Shown: positions 24,797 through 36,879 of the stretch, in pieces
Position numbering within the stretch: the stretch's first letter is position 1
Layout of the letters: each line of letters starts with the position of its first letter
Assembly: GCA_012064385.1 (NCBI GenBank)
Contig: QRDG01000065.1
Span: forward strand, 851,376 to 915,375
DNA: 64,000 bases
Source: Puccinellia tenuiflora
Taxonomy: Eukaryota > Streptophyta > Magnoliopsida > Poales > Poaceae
Reading direction: 5' to 3'
Notes under the pieces: model-generated
The model's database searches: none
What the model was told of the DNA's origin: nothing
The model's input: the letters and a program-made list of their open reading frames with translations, nothing else
Translations under genes and position numbers: made by a program

Positions 24797-25198
24797 AGTG
24801 CACGCAATAAGATCACGTTTTTTCGCTTCTTTTTATTGCTCAGAACAATCATCCATATGGCATTCCATTTGTTTGACTTAACATAGCACAAATATTCATC
24901 ACGGGCGTTAAATTCAGCAAGCCATACATGCGAAAGAAATCAAGGTTAACTTACCAAATATATTCAGTTTCGACAAATAGGGGAGATACGTTTTGTCTCC
25001 CGGCCGGGTGTATCTGCACCCTTTATTTAAAATGGTTTTAAACGCATTTTAAAATGTTAAAAAAATTATAAAAAGTGTCCACTCATACACAAAGTCGTTT
25101 CATTGCACTAGTGGAAAAAGGCCCTTTAGTCCGGGCCCAGAGGGCCTTTAGTCCCAGTTGCGCAACCGGGACTACGCAATCTGGACTAAAGGCCCAAA

Positions 25199-25236
25199 CC
25201 TTTAGTCCCGGTTGTGTTACGAACCGGGACTAAAGG
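25199..25236. repeat. CACTA subterminal hairpin
   Basis: CCTTTAGTCCCGGTT is followed after an 8-base loop by its perfect inverse AACCGGGACTAAAGG. Similar hairpins recur at both ends and inside this CACTA. In CACTA elements such motifs are transposase-binding sites (family knowledge). Confidence 0.85.
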
Positions 25237-25534
25237 GTCCCCACATGGCCGCTGTCGAGCGCCCGGGGTCGGAGACCCTTTAGTCCCGGCACCAACCGGG
25301 ACTAAAGGTCTGCACGCTGGGTTTTAGGGTTTAGGGGTTCTTTTACTGTTTTTCGTTTCAATTTTTTTCATTTATTATTTTCCTTTTTAGGGTTAAGGTT
25401 TTGCATATATACAACATATATACAACAAAGAAGGAACCATTACACAACATCGTCATAAATATAAGATCAAAGTATGACCTATTTCTTCGTCCTTGCAGTC
25501 GAACCTATTACATATATAGTACCATATATATATA

Positions 25535-25910
25535 GGGACACGCTATTTGACACCCAGGGAGTAGAATAGTTATTCTACACCCACCCCATATCTTCTCAAC
25601 CGTAAATGATTTTTACGTTACATAAATTTTGTTTTACTTCGTAAGTCAAGAAGAACGTAAGAAAATATTGATATGCCGTAAAAATATATATTACATGACG
25701 TAAAAAATATATGACGTAAAATACACATTTTTTTATGTTTTTTACACTATTATGACTCATAAAATGCAATTTTCTTATGACAATTTTTTGTCGTGTGACT
25801 ATATGAATGTAATTATTTGTATATCAAACATAAATTCTAAATAATAAAATGTAAAAAAATGACCGGTGCAAAATAAGGTATGATGCACCCTGGGTGCTGA
25901 ATAGGGTCCC
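25535..25910. mobile_element. MITE nested in the CACTA
   Basis: Ends GGGACACGCTATTTGACACC and, inverted, GGGACCCTATTCAGCACC form an imperfect terminal repeat. TA lies on both sides (25533-25534 and 25911-25912). The 376-bp interior is AT-rich with no coding. It inserted at the 3' end of the CACTA second gene. Confidence 0.65.
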
Positions 25911-28900
25911 TACTTGTAGGGATAAAATTCTCCGTGTTTAGATATGACATGTTCTAAGAAGAATACTGCCAACTTCTCTTGAATTGCTCGCACACGTTCC
26001 TTTGTTAGGAGCCCATCCCGCATACGTTCGATCTAATTTAAATAAGGGGGTCAATATATATATATGTATGAATGAATCTCAACACAATTGATGGTAATAA
26101 AATAATATTGTGAATATTGTTTACGTACTCGAAGTTGTTCTAAGATTCTGCCCCTCTCACAGGTCGTCTCGCGAATGAACTCGCAGACGTAGAATCCACA
26201 TAAATAATTCCTGGATCCCTGTCTCGGGCACTTTACGAGAACAGAGTTCAATCAAAATAATAACCAAGCATTATAATATTATTGAAACTAGAATCAAACA
26301 GATGCACGGGTCTAGCTAGTACTACTTACACTTAGTTTTTCAAATGTAAGCTCCTCTTTCCAATCACCCGGAGCCCTATTGGTAAACCGTTTCCAAACCC
26401 TGACAGGCAAAGAAAATGAATAAAGAACTTATTAATTACTAGATACCAAGAAACGAACGAAAGTTGCTGATATAGTGTCATAATGATTGAAATTACTTCT
26501 GAAGCATTTCACGCATGTCTGCCCACTTCTCAGATTCATTATGTAGTGGGTCCATGACTTGTACTAGGCCTTTGTCAGGAACAATGATTAGCAGAATATA
26601 GTGAAACATGCGTACGCATAACTCGTCAATTACACTTAACATCGAGTAAGCGAATAGAATGTGTATAAGACAATAACACTCACCCAGAGTTGTAAGGAAA
26701 TAGTATTTCCCTTTTGGTTTCCTGTCTCCTTAATGCTCTTACCAAGAGGTCCTCCATTTCCTTGGGTTTTTTATTAGATTATGTTGATGAACGACATCTG
26801 GGTCAATAAACCCAAGGTCATAGATTCGTCCTTGTTTGCATTCGAGAATCTTCAATCTGCATAATAGAGTGAGGATAATTATACATGCAATGAACGAGCT
26901 GAGCTGGAGACTTAATTACAGAAAAAATACTTACACACAATAGGCACTGACGATAGATTTGTCGATGGTGTCTTGATTGAATAACTGAAATAATTCTTCA
27001 AATTCAATATATATCTCGGCATTTAAACGCAAGAAATGCTTATCTTTAATTCCCAAATGAGCCAGTTTGTCCCTTTCTTTGCTTCTTCCATGTACCACTG
27101 ATGCAATCTTTGCATTTTTGTTGGTAGCTTCGGTACCTCCTCAGGTCTAACAAGAGGCTTCCCGTACTGGTATTTGTATGCGAACTCAGACATGGGATGA
27201 TACTCTTGTATAGAGCCTAAGTATTCAGCCATAAATAAACCAAGCTCACCGGCCGTTTCTCTGATTAGTTTTGTACAGTACGAATCATAAGGGATATCGG
27301 AAAACACGTTGAGCAGGGGGGACGATTGGTTTTCCTGTTCTCCGAGCTGGGGAACTTTTCTCCTGCTTGCACGCGCCCGCTGCTTCTGAGATTCACGTGA
27401 CTTCATAATAGAGCGGTCATAGTCTGGTAACTTCTCCTCACCCGTTGGTCGCCTCAGGTTTTCCAAAAGTTTCTACACTTTTGCCGGATCTATTTTCTCC
27501 ACTGGGTCCAGCCGTTTCGGTGCTAACTGACGTTTCACATCCGCGCCAGGTCGTAAGCTAACTTCTTGGCAGGAGTGGCCTTTTTCGCTTTCTTCGTTGA
27601 GGATTTTCGAGGAGCTGTAGCACTAGCCGCGGGAGCGACGCCAGCGATGCTCTTCCGCTTTAGAACCCGAGGCCAAGGCGGCGAAGGCGGCTGAGCCTGC
27701 TGAGGCGGCGAAGGCGGCTGAGTCTGTTGAGTCGGCGGAGATGGCTGATTCTGCTGTGGCGGCGAAGGAGGCTGAGTCGGGTGAGGCGACGTAGATAGCT
27801 GATTCTGCAGTGGCAGCGAAGGAGGCTGAGTCGGGTGAGGCGACGGAGATAGCTGACGTGGCGGAGATAGCTGACGTGGCGGAGATGGCTGGCGCGGCGG
27901 AGACGGCGGAGGTGGCGGAGACGGATGAGGCGGCGGAGATGGTGGCCTTGGCTTCCAATTTGGAAGCACAATTTGTTCCTTCCGCCATAGAATAGTAGTT
28001 TTTCTGCCATCTCTCAGTGCAGTCTCCTCTTCACCTGTAGGGTAGTCAAGTTCCAGGTCCTCAAATCCCTTTATAACTTCATCCACTGCGACAACAGCAT
28101 AGCCATCTGGAATTGGAGAGGAATGGTAAGTTCCATTAGGTATAGGAGCTAAGACTACACCGACCGCCACCTTCACGGTTAGGTTCATCAATGGAGCATG
28201 TTGCTCACAATTTTCCCTCTCCGTGATATCATCCACGGGGTAGCGGCGAGCCGAGATATCTGGCCGAATGAGCTCCATGGAAGCCACGCTGCTTTTCCGC
28301 TGAGATGGTGGGCCGCTATTTTCCAATGCAGGATCTTCGTGCCGCTGAGATTGGCCGGTAGCTTGCTGGCTGGTAAGTGCATCTAGTATCTCCTGCGGCC
28401 TCGTTAGTTTTTTTTTCGATCTGATTCAGTCGGTCTGCCTCCTCTTTCTTTTTCCTCCCTCGGCTTCTATAAGTGTCACTGCAGTCGGGAAACCCATACT
28501 TCCACGGAACGGAGCCTTCTGTGCCTCTTGTTCGTCCACTGTGTTCTTTATTCCTGAGGGCGCATGTCAGCTCGTTGTTCTCTCTGTCTTTATTCCGTAG
28601 CGGCGTCCTAGTGATCTTTTAGCTACTCATACGCTCTAGTGAATTTCGGAGTCTTTCCTTTAAGGACATAATCCCTTGTGCAATCTTTTCTTCCAGTTGA
28701 TAAATTGTTCGGCCATCTTCTTAAGTGTCCACTCCTTGACCTTTTCCTCCATGGGATCCTCGTTATTTTCATCCCCCTCTAACGGATGAGCGTTGTCCAA
28801 ATCATTTTGACGAGGTAGCGTGATATTAGCCATGAGTGTCTTCCAAAGGTTGTCTTTGGCTCTATCGTCGACAAAACTAGCAGATGAGTGTGGTCCAGCC

Positions 28901-29353
28901 GCCTTTGGCTTATTCCAGTCTTGAATGGTGATCGGGATGTTGTCCCTAACAACAACTCCGCATTGACTTATAAATATTGTGGCGTGCGTCACGGGAAGAA
29001 TCGGTCTGCCATCTTCAGCGATGGCTTCGATCTTTTACCTTTCATCTTTCTCCAACCTTTTGGCTGGGCCTCGTTTGCTGTCAGAAGATTTGCTCGATCC
29101 GGAGGGCTAAAAGAAGAAAGAGCGTTAATATATGTATATACAAATCAAATAATGCATTTAGTCAACAGAGGGTTAATTAATATACCTCGTCGGACCCTGT
29201 AGTAATTAAGGTTCGAGAACCGGAGCCGTCAGCTTCTATCTCCACTCCCTCACCGGAGTCGTTCAAAAAGCTCGAGGCGATATCGACGTCATCATCACCG
29301 CGGATCATATCCTCCAATATGTTTTCCTGATCTTCGTCTCTACCGTGATCCAT
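25910..29353 (-). pseudogene. CACTA second gene with ULP1/C48 cysteine-protease domain
   Basis: Multi-exon on the minus strand. The N-terminus MDHGRDEDQENILEDMIRGD starts at 29353. The middle has a block beginning MTHATIFISQCG, then a proline-rich region with PPSPPQQ-type repeats (27670-27950) and a Lys-rich segment. The block from 27466 includes FMAEYLGSIQEYHPMSEFAY. Further exons encode LKILECKQGRIYDLGFIDP, then FHYILLIIVPDKGLVQVMDP and GSRNYLCGFYVCEFIRETT, giving the His, Asp and Cys of a ULP1-type triad. The last exon reads ERMRDGLLTKERVRAIQEKL to GEFYPYK. Such genes accompany TNP2 in grass CACTAs; the protease's function in transposition is not established. In-frame stops and uncertain splicing make it a likely pseudogene. 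Confidence 0.75.
27670..27950 (-). repeat. Proline-rich coding repeat in CACTA second gene
   Basis: Tandem variants of a 12- to 36-base unit encode PPSPPQQ/PPSPPRQ runs on the minus strand. The same repeat yields Ala/Glu- or Leu/Arg-rich open frames in the other frames and on the plus strand, which are not genes. Confidence 0.8.
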
Positions 29354-29629
29354 AGTTTCTGCAAAGACAATTAACTTGTGATTAATTAGCAAAAAGATAG
29401 GACATATCAAAAATTCATTAGCAAAGAGATAAGACATATAATTTTTAACAAGTACTATAATTTTTAACAAGTATTATAATTCTATAATTTTTAACAAGTC
29501 TCTGCCACCAGTTTTTATTTTACATTGAAATTTTTATTATTGCAATTTTTATTACACACAAGTACTAAATTATTGCAATTTTTATTAACAACATAGATCA
29601 CTAATTAATTTTTATTGCTAAATTATTAA

Positions 29630-30175
29630 CAACATATTTTGGCTAAGTTAGCTAAGTTAATCAAATTTAGCAAATTTAGCTAACAATTTTTTTTAACAAC
29701 TTTAGCTAAGTTAGCTAAGTTAATCAAATTTAGCTAAGTTAACAAATTTAGCTAAGTTAACAAATTTAGCTAAGCTAGCTAAGTTAGTCAAATTTAGCTA
29801 ACAAAAAAATCATATTAACAACATATTAATTTTTATTGCTAAATTATTAACAACATATTTTAGCTAAGTTAATCAAATTTAGCAAATTTAGCTAACAAAA
29901 AAATTTAACAAATTTAGCTAAGTTAGCTAAGTTAATCAAATTTAGCTAAGTTAACAAATTTAGCTAAGTTTACAAATTTAGCTAAGTTAGCTAAGTTAGT
30001 CAAATTTAACAAATTTAGCTAACAAAAAAATCATATTAACAACATATTAATTTTTATTGCTAAATTATTAACAACATATTTTAGCTAAGTTAGCTAAGTT
30101 AATCAAATTTAGCAAACAAAAAAATTTAGCAAATTTAGCTAACAACAAAATTTAACAAATTTAGCTAAGTTCGTC
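29630..30175. repeat. AT-rich TTTAGCTAAGTTAGC tandem repeat inside the CACTA
   Basis: Variable-order runs of TTTAGCTAAGTTA, AGCTAAGTTAATCAAA and larger ~190-bp blocks (for example 29810-29990 repeated at about 30010-30130). It lies upstream of the second CACTA gene on the minus strand. Confidence 0.85.
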
Positions 30176-30740
30176 CGGTTCCTTACCGGAGGAGAGGAGG
30201 AGGAGGGCCGGCGACAAGGAGGACGGCGGCCGGCGAGAAGGAGGACGGCGGCCAGCGAGGAGGGTCCGAGAGGACGGCGGCCGAGAGGAGGACGACGCGG
30301 CGGCCGGCGAGGAGGAGCTCTCAGGCGGAGGAGGAGAACGCGGCGAGGAGGAGCTCGACCGGCGAGTGGCGGTGCGTGGAGGGCGGCAGCGGCGGCGGCG
30401 TGTGGAGGGTGGGGCGGCGCATGGAGGCCGGCGGCGGGCTCGGGCGGCGCGGCGGATTTGGGCAGCTTGCCGGCGTCGGTTTCTTGCGTGCTCCTGGTCA
30501 TTGGTGTTCTTCACAAGATCGAGAATGAGGGAGTTGGGGGAGGTAGAGGCGTAGTTATAGGATAGGTCTTTAGTCCCGGTTCGTGGATGGAATCGGGACT
30601 AAAGACCCTTTCGTCCCGGTTGGTGGCTCCAACCGGGACTAAAGGTCATTTTCGGGGGCACCTAAAGGGCGCGCGCCAAAACCACCTTTAGTCCCAGTTC
30701 CATCCACGAACCGGGACTAAAGGTGCTTTTGGAAATTAAA
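30175..30740 (-). promoter_or_regulatory. GC-rich leader and internal subterminal-repeat island of the CACTA
   Basis: 30175-30515 is very GC-rich and gives several overlapping composition-driven open frames. It lies 5' of the second CACTA gene, so may be its leader. 30560-30725 holds four copies of the CACTA subterminal motif in both orientations (TTTAGTCCCGGTT and AACCGGGACTAAAG). Reading this as a promoter is inference. Confidence 0.4.
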
Positions 30741-30784
30741 TTTTGGGCGCGCAGGCCACAGTTTAGTTTGTTTTCTGAAAAATG

Positions 30785-31132
30785 TAATAAACTTATAAAT
30801 TCAATATCTTTTGATCTGTTTATCAGAAAAATGCAAGTAATATATGAAATTGTTCATAAAAATGTAATCTATATATTTATGACAAGTGCATTTTTGTTTG
30901 AGATTTGAGGTGAATTCATTTAATTACAAAATTTGGAATTTGTACTCCATTAAGTCATTAAACTTATAAATTTAATATCTTTTGATCTGTTTATCAGAAA
31001 AATACAATTAAAATATCAAATTGTTGATAAAAATGTAATCTATCTATTTATGACAAATTCATTTTTGTTTGAGATTTGAGGTAAATTCATTTAATTACAA
31101 ATTTGGAATTTGAACTCCATTAAGTCATTAAA
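30785..31132. repeat. Tandem duplication, about 174 bp unit
   Basis: Two adjacent copies (about 30785-30957 and 30958-31132) share ATATCTTTTGATCTGTTTAT and TTTTTGTTTGAGATTTGAGG with a few differences. AT-rich, non-coding, inside the CACTA. Confidence 0.85.
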
Positions 31133-31449
31133 CATACATATTTTCTGTTTAACTTTTCTACCCCTTTTTTGATGCCTGTACCGGGTGTAGTATGCCCAAT
31201 CAGAAAGAAGCACACGGATCGTGTGTTTCCTTCAAACGCTTGTGAGCCGTTGGATTAGCGGTGTGTTTCTTTCGAGCGCTTGTGAGCCGTTGGATCTCAA
31301 GCAGAAGATAAGGCATACATATCAACGCTCCTTTAGTCTCGGTTCCAGCTACCAACCGGGACTAAAGGTGAAAATTTTCCCTGATCTTTTAGCTATAAAT
31401 ACCCACCATGAGGAGGAGATGAAGAACAAGAGCACGGCAACAACAGAAA

Positions 31450-31733
31450 GCGAAGATAGATGACTCCTCTATGCACGAGCTTCTCAAAGATGTCGTTGGG
31501 CAGTGACCTATGACATCTCCGAGGGGCTCGGCATAGAAGCGTTCTCTCAGTTCTAAGAGGGTTCATACTATAGTCAAGCTAGCTGGAAAGCGCGAAGACA
31601 GAGGACTCCTCTATGCACGAGCTTCTCGAAGATGTCGTTGGGCAGTGACCTATGCCATCTTTGAGGGGCTCGGCATAGAAGCGTTCTCTCAGTGTTAAGA
31701 GGGTTCATATTGTAGTCAAGCTAGTCCGGAAGG
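31450..31733. repeat. Tandem duplication, about 142 bp unit
   Basis: Two adjacent copies (31450-31591 and 31592-31733) share ATGCACGAGCTTCTC and GATGTCGTTGGGCAGTGACC with few differences. It lies between the two CACTA genes. Confidence 0.85.
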
Positions 31734-31864
31734 AAAAGACAGAGGACATCTCTATGTCAACAAAATAAGATACACATGTGTGTCAAGTTTGAGAACACTC
31801 ATATATAAATATTTAATATATTATTACACATAACCAACATCCCCATCTAGCGTATGTCCCTTGC

Positions 31865-34800
31865 TTATGATCGCGCTGACTGTAACCATGGAGCATCTTC
31901 ATCATTTAAGACGATGCTTGGGTCAATGTTCACCGTGAAGGGCGGAATTTCATCAAACTTATTATAATCTTCTGCATGTCTGTCTTGTCCTCCACTCCCA
32001 CGATGTTTCTTTTCCCTGAAAGAACTATGTGACGCTTTGGCTCTTCGGATGATTTATTCGTTTGCTTATTTTTTCATTTTTCTCGGTTTGGTAGACATGT
32101 CCTTCACATAGAAAACCTGAGCCACATCATTGGCTAGGACAAATGGTTCGTCTCTGTAATCAAGATTGTTGAGATCCACTGTTGTCATTCCGTACAGCTT
32201 GTCTACCTGAACCCCGACTCCATTCAGCTTGACCCATTTGCACCGAAACAAAGGGACCTTAAAAGAAGGTCCATAGTCAAGTTCCCATATCTCCTCTATG
32301 TAACCATAATATGTGTCCTTTTTCCCATTATTGTTTGTTGCATCAAAGCGGACACCACTATTTTGATTGGTGCTCTTTTTATCTTGGACGATCCGGTAAA
32401 ATGTATTCCCATTTATCTCGTACCTTTGGAAAGTCAATACAGTCAAAGATGGTGACCTGGCCAACAAGTACAGCTGATCTCCAACAATGTTGTTATTCAT
32501 GAGATGTGTTCGCAACCAACCGCCAAAAGTCTCAATGTGTTCATGTGTAATCCAGGTGTCAGACTGTCCCGGGTGTTGGGACCGTACTATATTCATGTGT
32601 TCCTCGATATACGGAGCCACCAAGGTAGAACTCTGCAGAACTGTGTAGTGTGCTTGAGTTACAGAATGCCCGTCCCTACATATTTTTGCTATCTTTCCTA
32701 GCGTGCCTTTTCCACTCAGTCTCCTCTCGTGCCGTGATTGTGGAACACCAATCGGCTTAAGGTCAGGAAGAAAGTCAACACAGAACTCAATGACCTCCTC
32801 TGTTCCATAGCCCTTGGAGATGCTTCCTTCCGGCCTAGCACGGTTATGGACATATTTCTTTAAGACTCCCATGAACCTCTAAAAGGGGAACATATTGTGT
32901 AGAAATACAGGACCGAGAATGGCAATCTCTTCGACTAGGTAAACCAGGAGATGCGTCATAATATTGAAGAACGATGGTGGGAACACCAACTCAAAACTAA
33001 CAATACATTGGACCACATCATTCCGTAACCTTGACAGAATATCTGGATTAATTACCTTATGAGATATTGCATTGGGGAATGCACATAGCTTCACAATGGG
33101 TACTCGAACATTTTCCAGTAGAAGCCCCTTCAATGCAACCGGAAGTAACTGTGTCATAATCACGTGGTAGTCATGAGACTTCAAGTTTTGGAAATTTTTC
33201 TCTGTCATATTTATTATTCACTTTATATTCGACGAGAAGCCAGACGGGACCTTGATACTGCTCAGGCATTAAAAAAAGATTTCCTTCTCTGCTTTGGTAA
33301 GAGCGTAGCTGGTCTGGATCTTGTCCTATGGATGCATGTTGTTTGGGTCTTTCATACGTTGCTGGTCCTCCCGTGCTTCCGGTGTATCTTTTGTCTTCCC
33401 ATACACGCCCAGGAAGCCTAGCAGGTTCACGTAAAGATTCTTCGTCACGTGCATCACGTCGATTGAAGAGCGGACCTCTAGGACTTTTCAATAGGGTAGC
33501 TCCCAAAATATAGATTTCTTCTTCCACATGGGCGCGTGTCCGGTACCGTCATTCGAAACAGATGGACCGCCAGGATCCTTTCCAAAGATCACTTCTAGAT
33601 CCTTGACCATACCAAATATATCATCACCAGGACGGTGGTCAGGCTTCCTCCGATGATCGGGCATACCTCTGAAATGCTTGCCTTTCTTTCTTACGGGATG
33701 CTTGGTCGGAAGAAATCAACGATGCCCCAGTTACACAACCTTTTTACATTTCTCCAAATATGTACTATCAGTCTTCTCTAAACAGTGCATGCATGCATTG
33801 TATCCCTTATTTGTCTGTCCTGAAAGGTTACTAAGAGCTGGCCAATTATTAATGGTTACGAACAGCAACGCTCGTAGGTCAAATTCCATATGTTTGTGCT
33901 CATCCCACACACGTACACCTTCTTCACGCCACAACTATAAAAGTTCTTCAACTAATGGCCTCAGGTACACATCAATGTCATTGCTGGGTTGCTTCGGGCC
34001 TTGGATGAGCACTGGCATCATAATGAACTTCCGCTTCATGCACAACCAAGGAGGAAGGTTATAGATACATAAATTCACAGGCCACGTGCTATGACTGCAG
34101 CTCTGCTCTCCAAAAGGATTCATGCCATCTGTACTTAGACAAAACCTTAAGTTCCTTGCGTCATCTGCAAAGTTCGGAAACTCTCTCTCGATTTTTCTCC
34201 ACTGCGACCCATCATCGGGGTGTCTCAACATCGCGTCTTTCTTACGGTCTTCTTTGTGCCATCGCAACAACCTGACATGCTCTTTGTTTCTGAACAAACG
34301 TTTCAACTGTAGTATTATATTACCATACCATATCACCTTGGCAGGAACCCTTTTCCTGGGGCGCTCGCACTCAACATCACCAGGGTCATCTCATCTGATC
34401 TTATACCGCAATGCAGTGCATACCGGGCATGCATCCAAATTCTCGTACTCCTCACCACGGTAGAGGATGCAGTCATTAGGGCATGCATGTATCTTCTGCA
34501 CATCTAATCCTAGAGGGCAAACAACCTTCTTTGCTTCGTACGTACTGGAGGGCAATTCGTTACCCTTTAGAAGGTCCTTCTTCATTATTTTCAGCAACTT
34601 TTCAAATCCCTTGTCATTCACACCGTTCTCTGCCTTCCATTGCAGCAATTACAGTGTGCTACCCAGCTTTTACAGGCCATCTTCGCAATTTGGGTACAAC
34701 GGTTTGTTGTGATCCTCTAACATGCGCGTGAATTTCGACCTCTCATTTTAGTTCCGCGGTCTCTCCGTGCATCAGCAATGGCATGACAAGGATCATCAGC

Positions 34801-35145
34801 CGGCTCATCTGATGCCTCTTGATCTTCAGCTTCCCCTGTTGCAGTGTCACCGTATTCAGGGTACATAGGATAGTTGTCACCATCCTCTTCTTCTTCATTT
34901 TCTTCCACCATAACCCCTGTTTCTCCGTGCTTGGTCCAACAATTATAGCTGGTCATGAAACCTTACTGAAGCAGGTGGGTGTGAAGGATTTTCGAGGAAG
35001 AGTAATCCTTCTTATTCTGACAGACAACACATGGACAACACATAAAACCATTCTGATTGTTTGCCTCGGCGACACCGATAAAACTACACAGGCCCGTAAT
35101 GAACTCGCCAGTCCGTCGGTCACCGTACATCCGTTGCCGGTTCAT
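31865..35145 (-). pseudogene. TNP2-type CACTA transposase, decayed
   Basis: On the minus strand the product starts MNRQRMYGDRRTGEFITGLC with cysteines of the transposase-associated domain (GFMCCPCVVC), then an in-frame TAA near 34976 before FMTSYNCWTKHGETG. Next come an acidic linker, KKVVCPLGLDVQKIHACPND, the TNP2 core (NLRFCLSTDGMNPFGEQSCS, AFPNAISHKVINPDILSRLR) and a C-terminal block (GDQLYLLARSPSLTVLTFQR, VPLFRCKWVKLNGVG). The tail reaches NIDPSIVLNDEDAPW before TAA at 31865-31867. Several stops and frame changes break it. It would catalyse excision and insertion by recognising CACTA ends and subterminal motifs. Confidence 0.85.
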
Positions 35146-36879
35146 CGAGCACCTCATATATTGCGAGATATATATTGCCGACTCATCTGCATTATATAAG
35201 TATATCAAAAATCATTACACACAACATCATGAATAGAGAAGTGACCAAATTAATTAATACAACTTCGTCACATTAAAACCAAAGCAGAGTAGTGACCAAA
35301 TGTAATACATAGTTCTCATAATTAAAACATATATTGAAACTAACATACAAACTATCTAATGCATTTAAATGCAACAACAAATGCGATCAAAATCGCAACT
35401 AAGGTAACCATTGATCCAATAGCATAATGATGCCAAGCCTCTTTATTAATGTCATAATTTCTAATCTTCAAGCGCATTGCATCCATCTTGATCTTGTGAT
35501 CATCGATGACATCGGCAAGATACAACTCCAATTTCATCTTCTCTTCTTCAAATTTTTTTCAAATCATTGTTTTCTTTTTCAACTAAATTTAACTTCTCGA
35601 CAAGAGGGTTGGTTGGAATTTACGGTTCATATATGCCCTAGATAAAAATATCTATGTCAAGTGTTGGTCGGCATAATTGTTATAAACACGAAATTAAAAA
35701 AATAGTTATAAAAGATAATATACCACATCCGAATCATAGACCGGACGAGGGCCGACGGGGACGGATATCAAAACCATGGCACTATACATATAACAAACAA
35801 TCATACAAGTAAGAAAAATTATACAAGTAACTATGTAAATCATATAAATAAGAAATTTGTTATTTTTTTAATAAGAACAAGAGGCTCACCAAGGTGGTGC
35901 CGGCGACAGGGCGGCGCGGGCAATCGACAGCGGTGAGGACAAGGATAGGGACGGTACGGCTCTAAAACCAACAAATCATACTTTAATTTTAGCTCAAATT
36001 GCATATAAAACAAATAAACTCCCTAACTTAGACATTTTATCAAACACCTAGCTTGCACTAGAAAAATGAAAAGAGCTAAACTAATAATGAAATGAGCTAA
36101 ATTAGGAACGCTGGAAGAAAGGATGAAGTTGCTAACCCTTGGATAGATGGGTTAAATTAGGAACACCTAGCTTGCACTAGAAAAATGAAAAGAGCTAAAC
36201 TAATAATGCTGCCAATCTTGAAAAATGGTGGAGAAAAATGGGATGAACTTGAGCTCGGGAGAGAGTAAACCGAAAGAAAATGGAGAATAAGTTCGAGCAG
36301 AAAAGTGAGGATGGCTCGGGTTGGAAGAAGAAGATAAAGGTAGAAACCTTTAATCCCGGTTCGTATTACAAACCGAGACTAAAGGTCCATCTTTAGTCCC
36401 GGTTTTTAATACGAACCGGGACTAAAGGGTCTCGCGCTGGCCCCCACCTCTAGGGCTGCCTGCCGCAAACCTTTAGTCTCGGATCATATCACAAACCGGG
36501 ACTAAAGGGTCTCTATGAACCGGGACGAAAACCTCCCGAGCCCCATGCGGTGTGCGAGCCGCTCGAACCGGGACTAATGCCAACGTTAGTCCCGGTTCAT
36601 GTCGCGACCAGGACTAATGCTCCGATTCGGCCTGAACAAAAGCCCTCTTTTCTACTAGTGTTGAAAAACTATATTTATTGTGATCTGTATAAACTATAAA
36701 ATAAGGCTTTTCACGAGTCATTTTTTAATCTATTTTACGCATATCATGAAAAATATCAGTTTTTTTAAACGACTTTGTAAACACATGGAATATGAAGACG
36801 TATCCGTAAAATTTTATTTCGTTTTATACATTTGAAAATATGTTTTTAACAGGTGCATATGCACCCGGAAGCCAACGTA

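Larger units (their letters stand above)
25106..36660 (-). mobile_element. CACTA (En/Spm) DNA transposon, 11.6 kb, decayed
   Basis: Ends CACTAGTGGAAAAAGG and AAAGAGGG-type sequence closing CTACTAGTG, flanked by 3-bp duplications TTG (25103-25105 and 36661-36663). Both ends carry the subterminal motif TTTAGTCCCGGTT and its inverse. Inside are a TNP2-type transposase (31865-35145) and a second gene with a ULP1-type protease domain (25910-29353), both on the minus strand and both decayed. Extra subterminal-repeat islands lie internally at about 30560-30725 and 31330-31372. The layout resembles wheat Jorge-type CACTAs (family name from memory). Confidence 0.9.
24990..36875. mobile_element. MITE-like element split by the CACTA insertion
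   Basis: Sequence just left of the CACTA (GATACGTTTTGTCTCCCGG then GGGTGTATCTGCACC, ending near 25024) is inverted just right of it (GGTGCATATGCACCCGG then AAGCCAACGTAG, about 36851-36880). The two halves form an imperfect terminal inverted repeat of about 30 bp. The original element would be about 330 bp once the CACTA is removed. Exact ends are uncertain. Confidence 0.5.

Noticed and set aside
27623..28010. Ala/Ser-rich and Leu/Arg-rich frames
   Set aside because: They are alternate frames of the proline-rich coding repeat of the CACTA second gene.
25199..36430. MicroRNA precursors at the TTTAGTCCCGGTT hairpins
   Set aside because: They are CACTA subterminal repeats; no evidence for precise miRNA processing from sequence alone.
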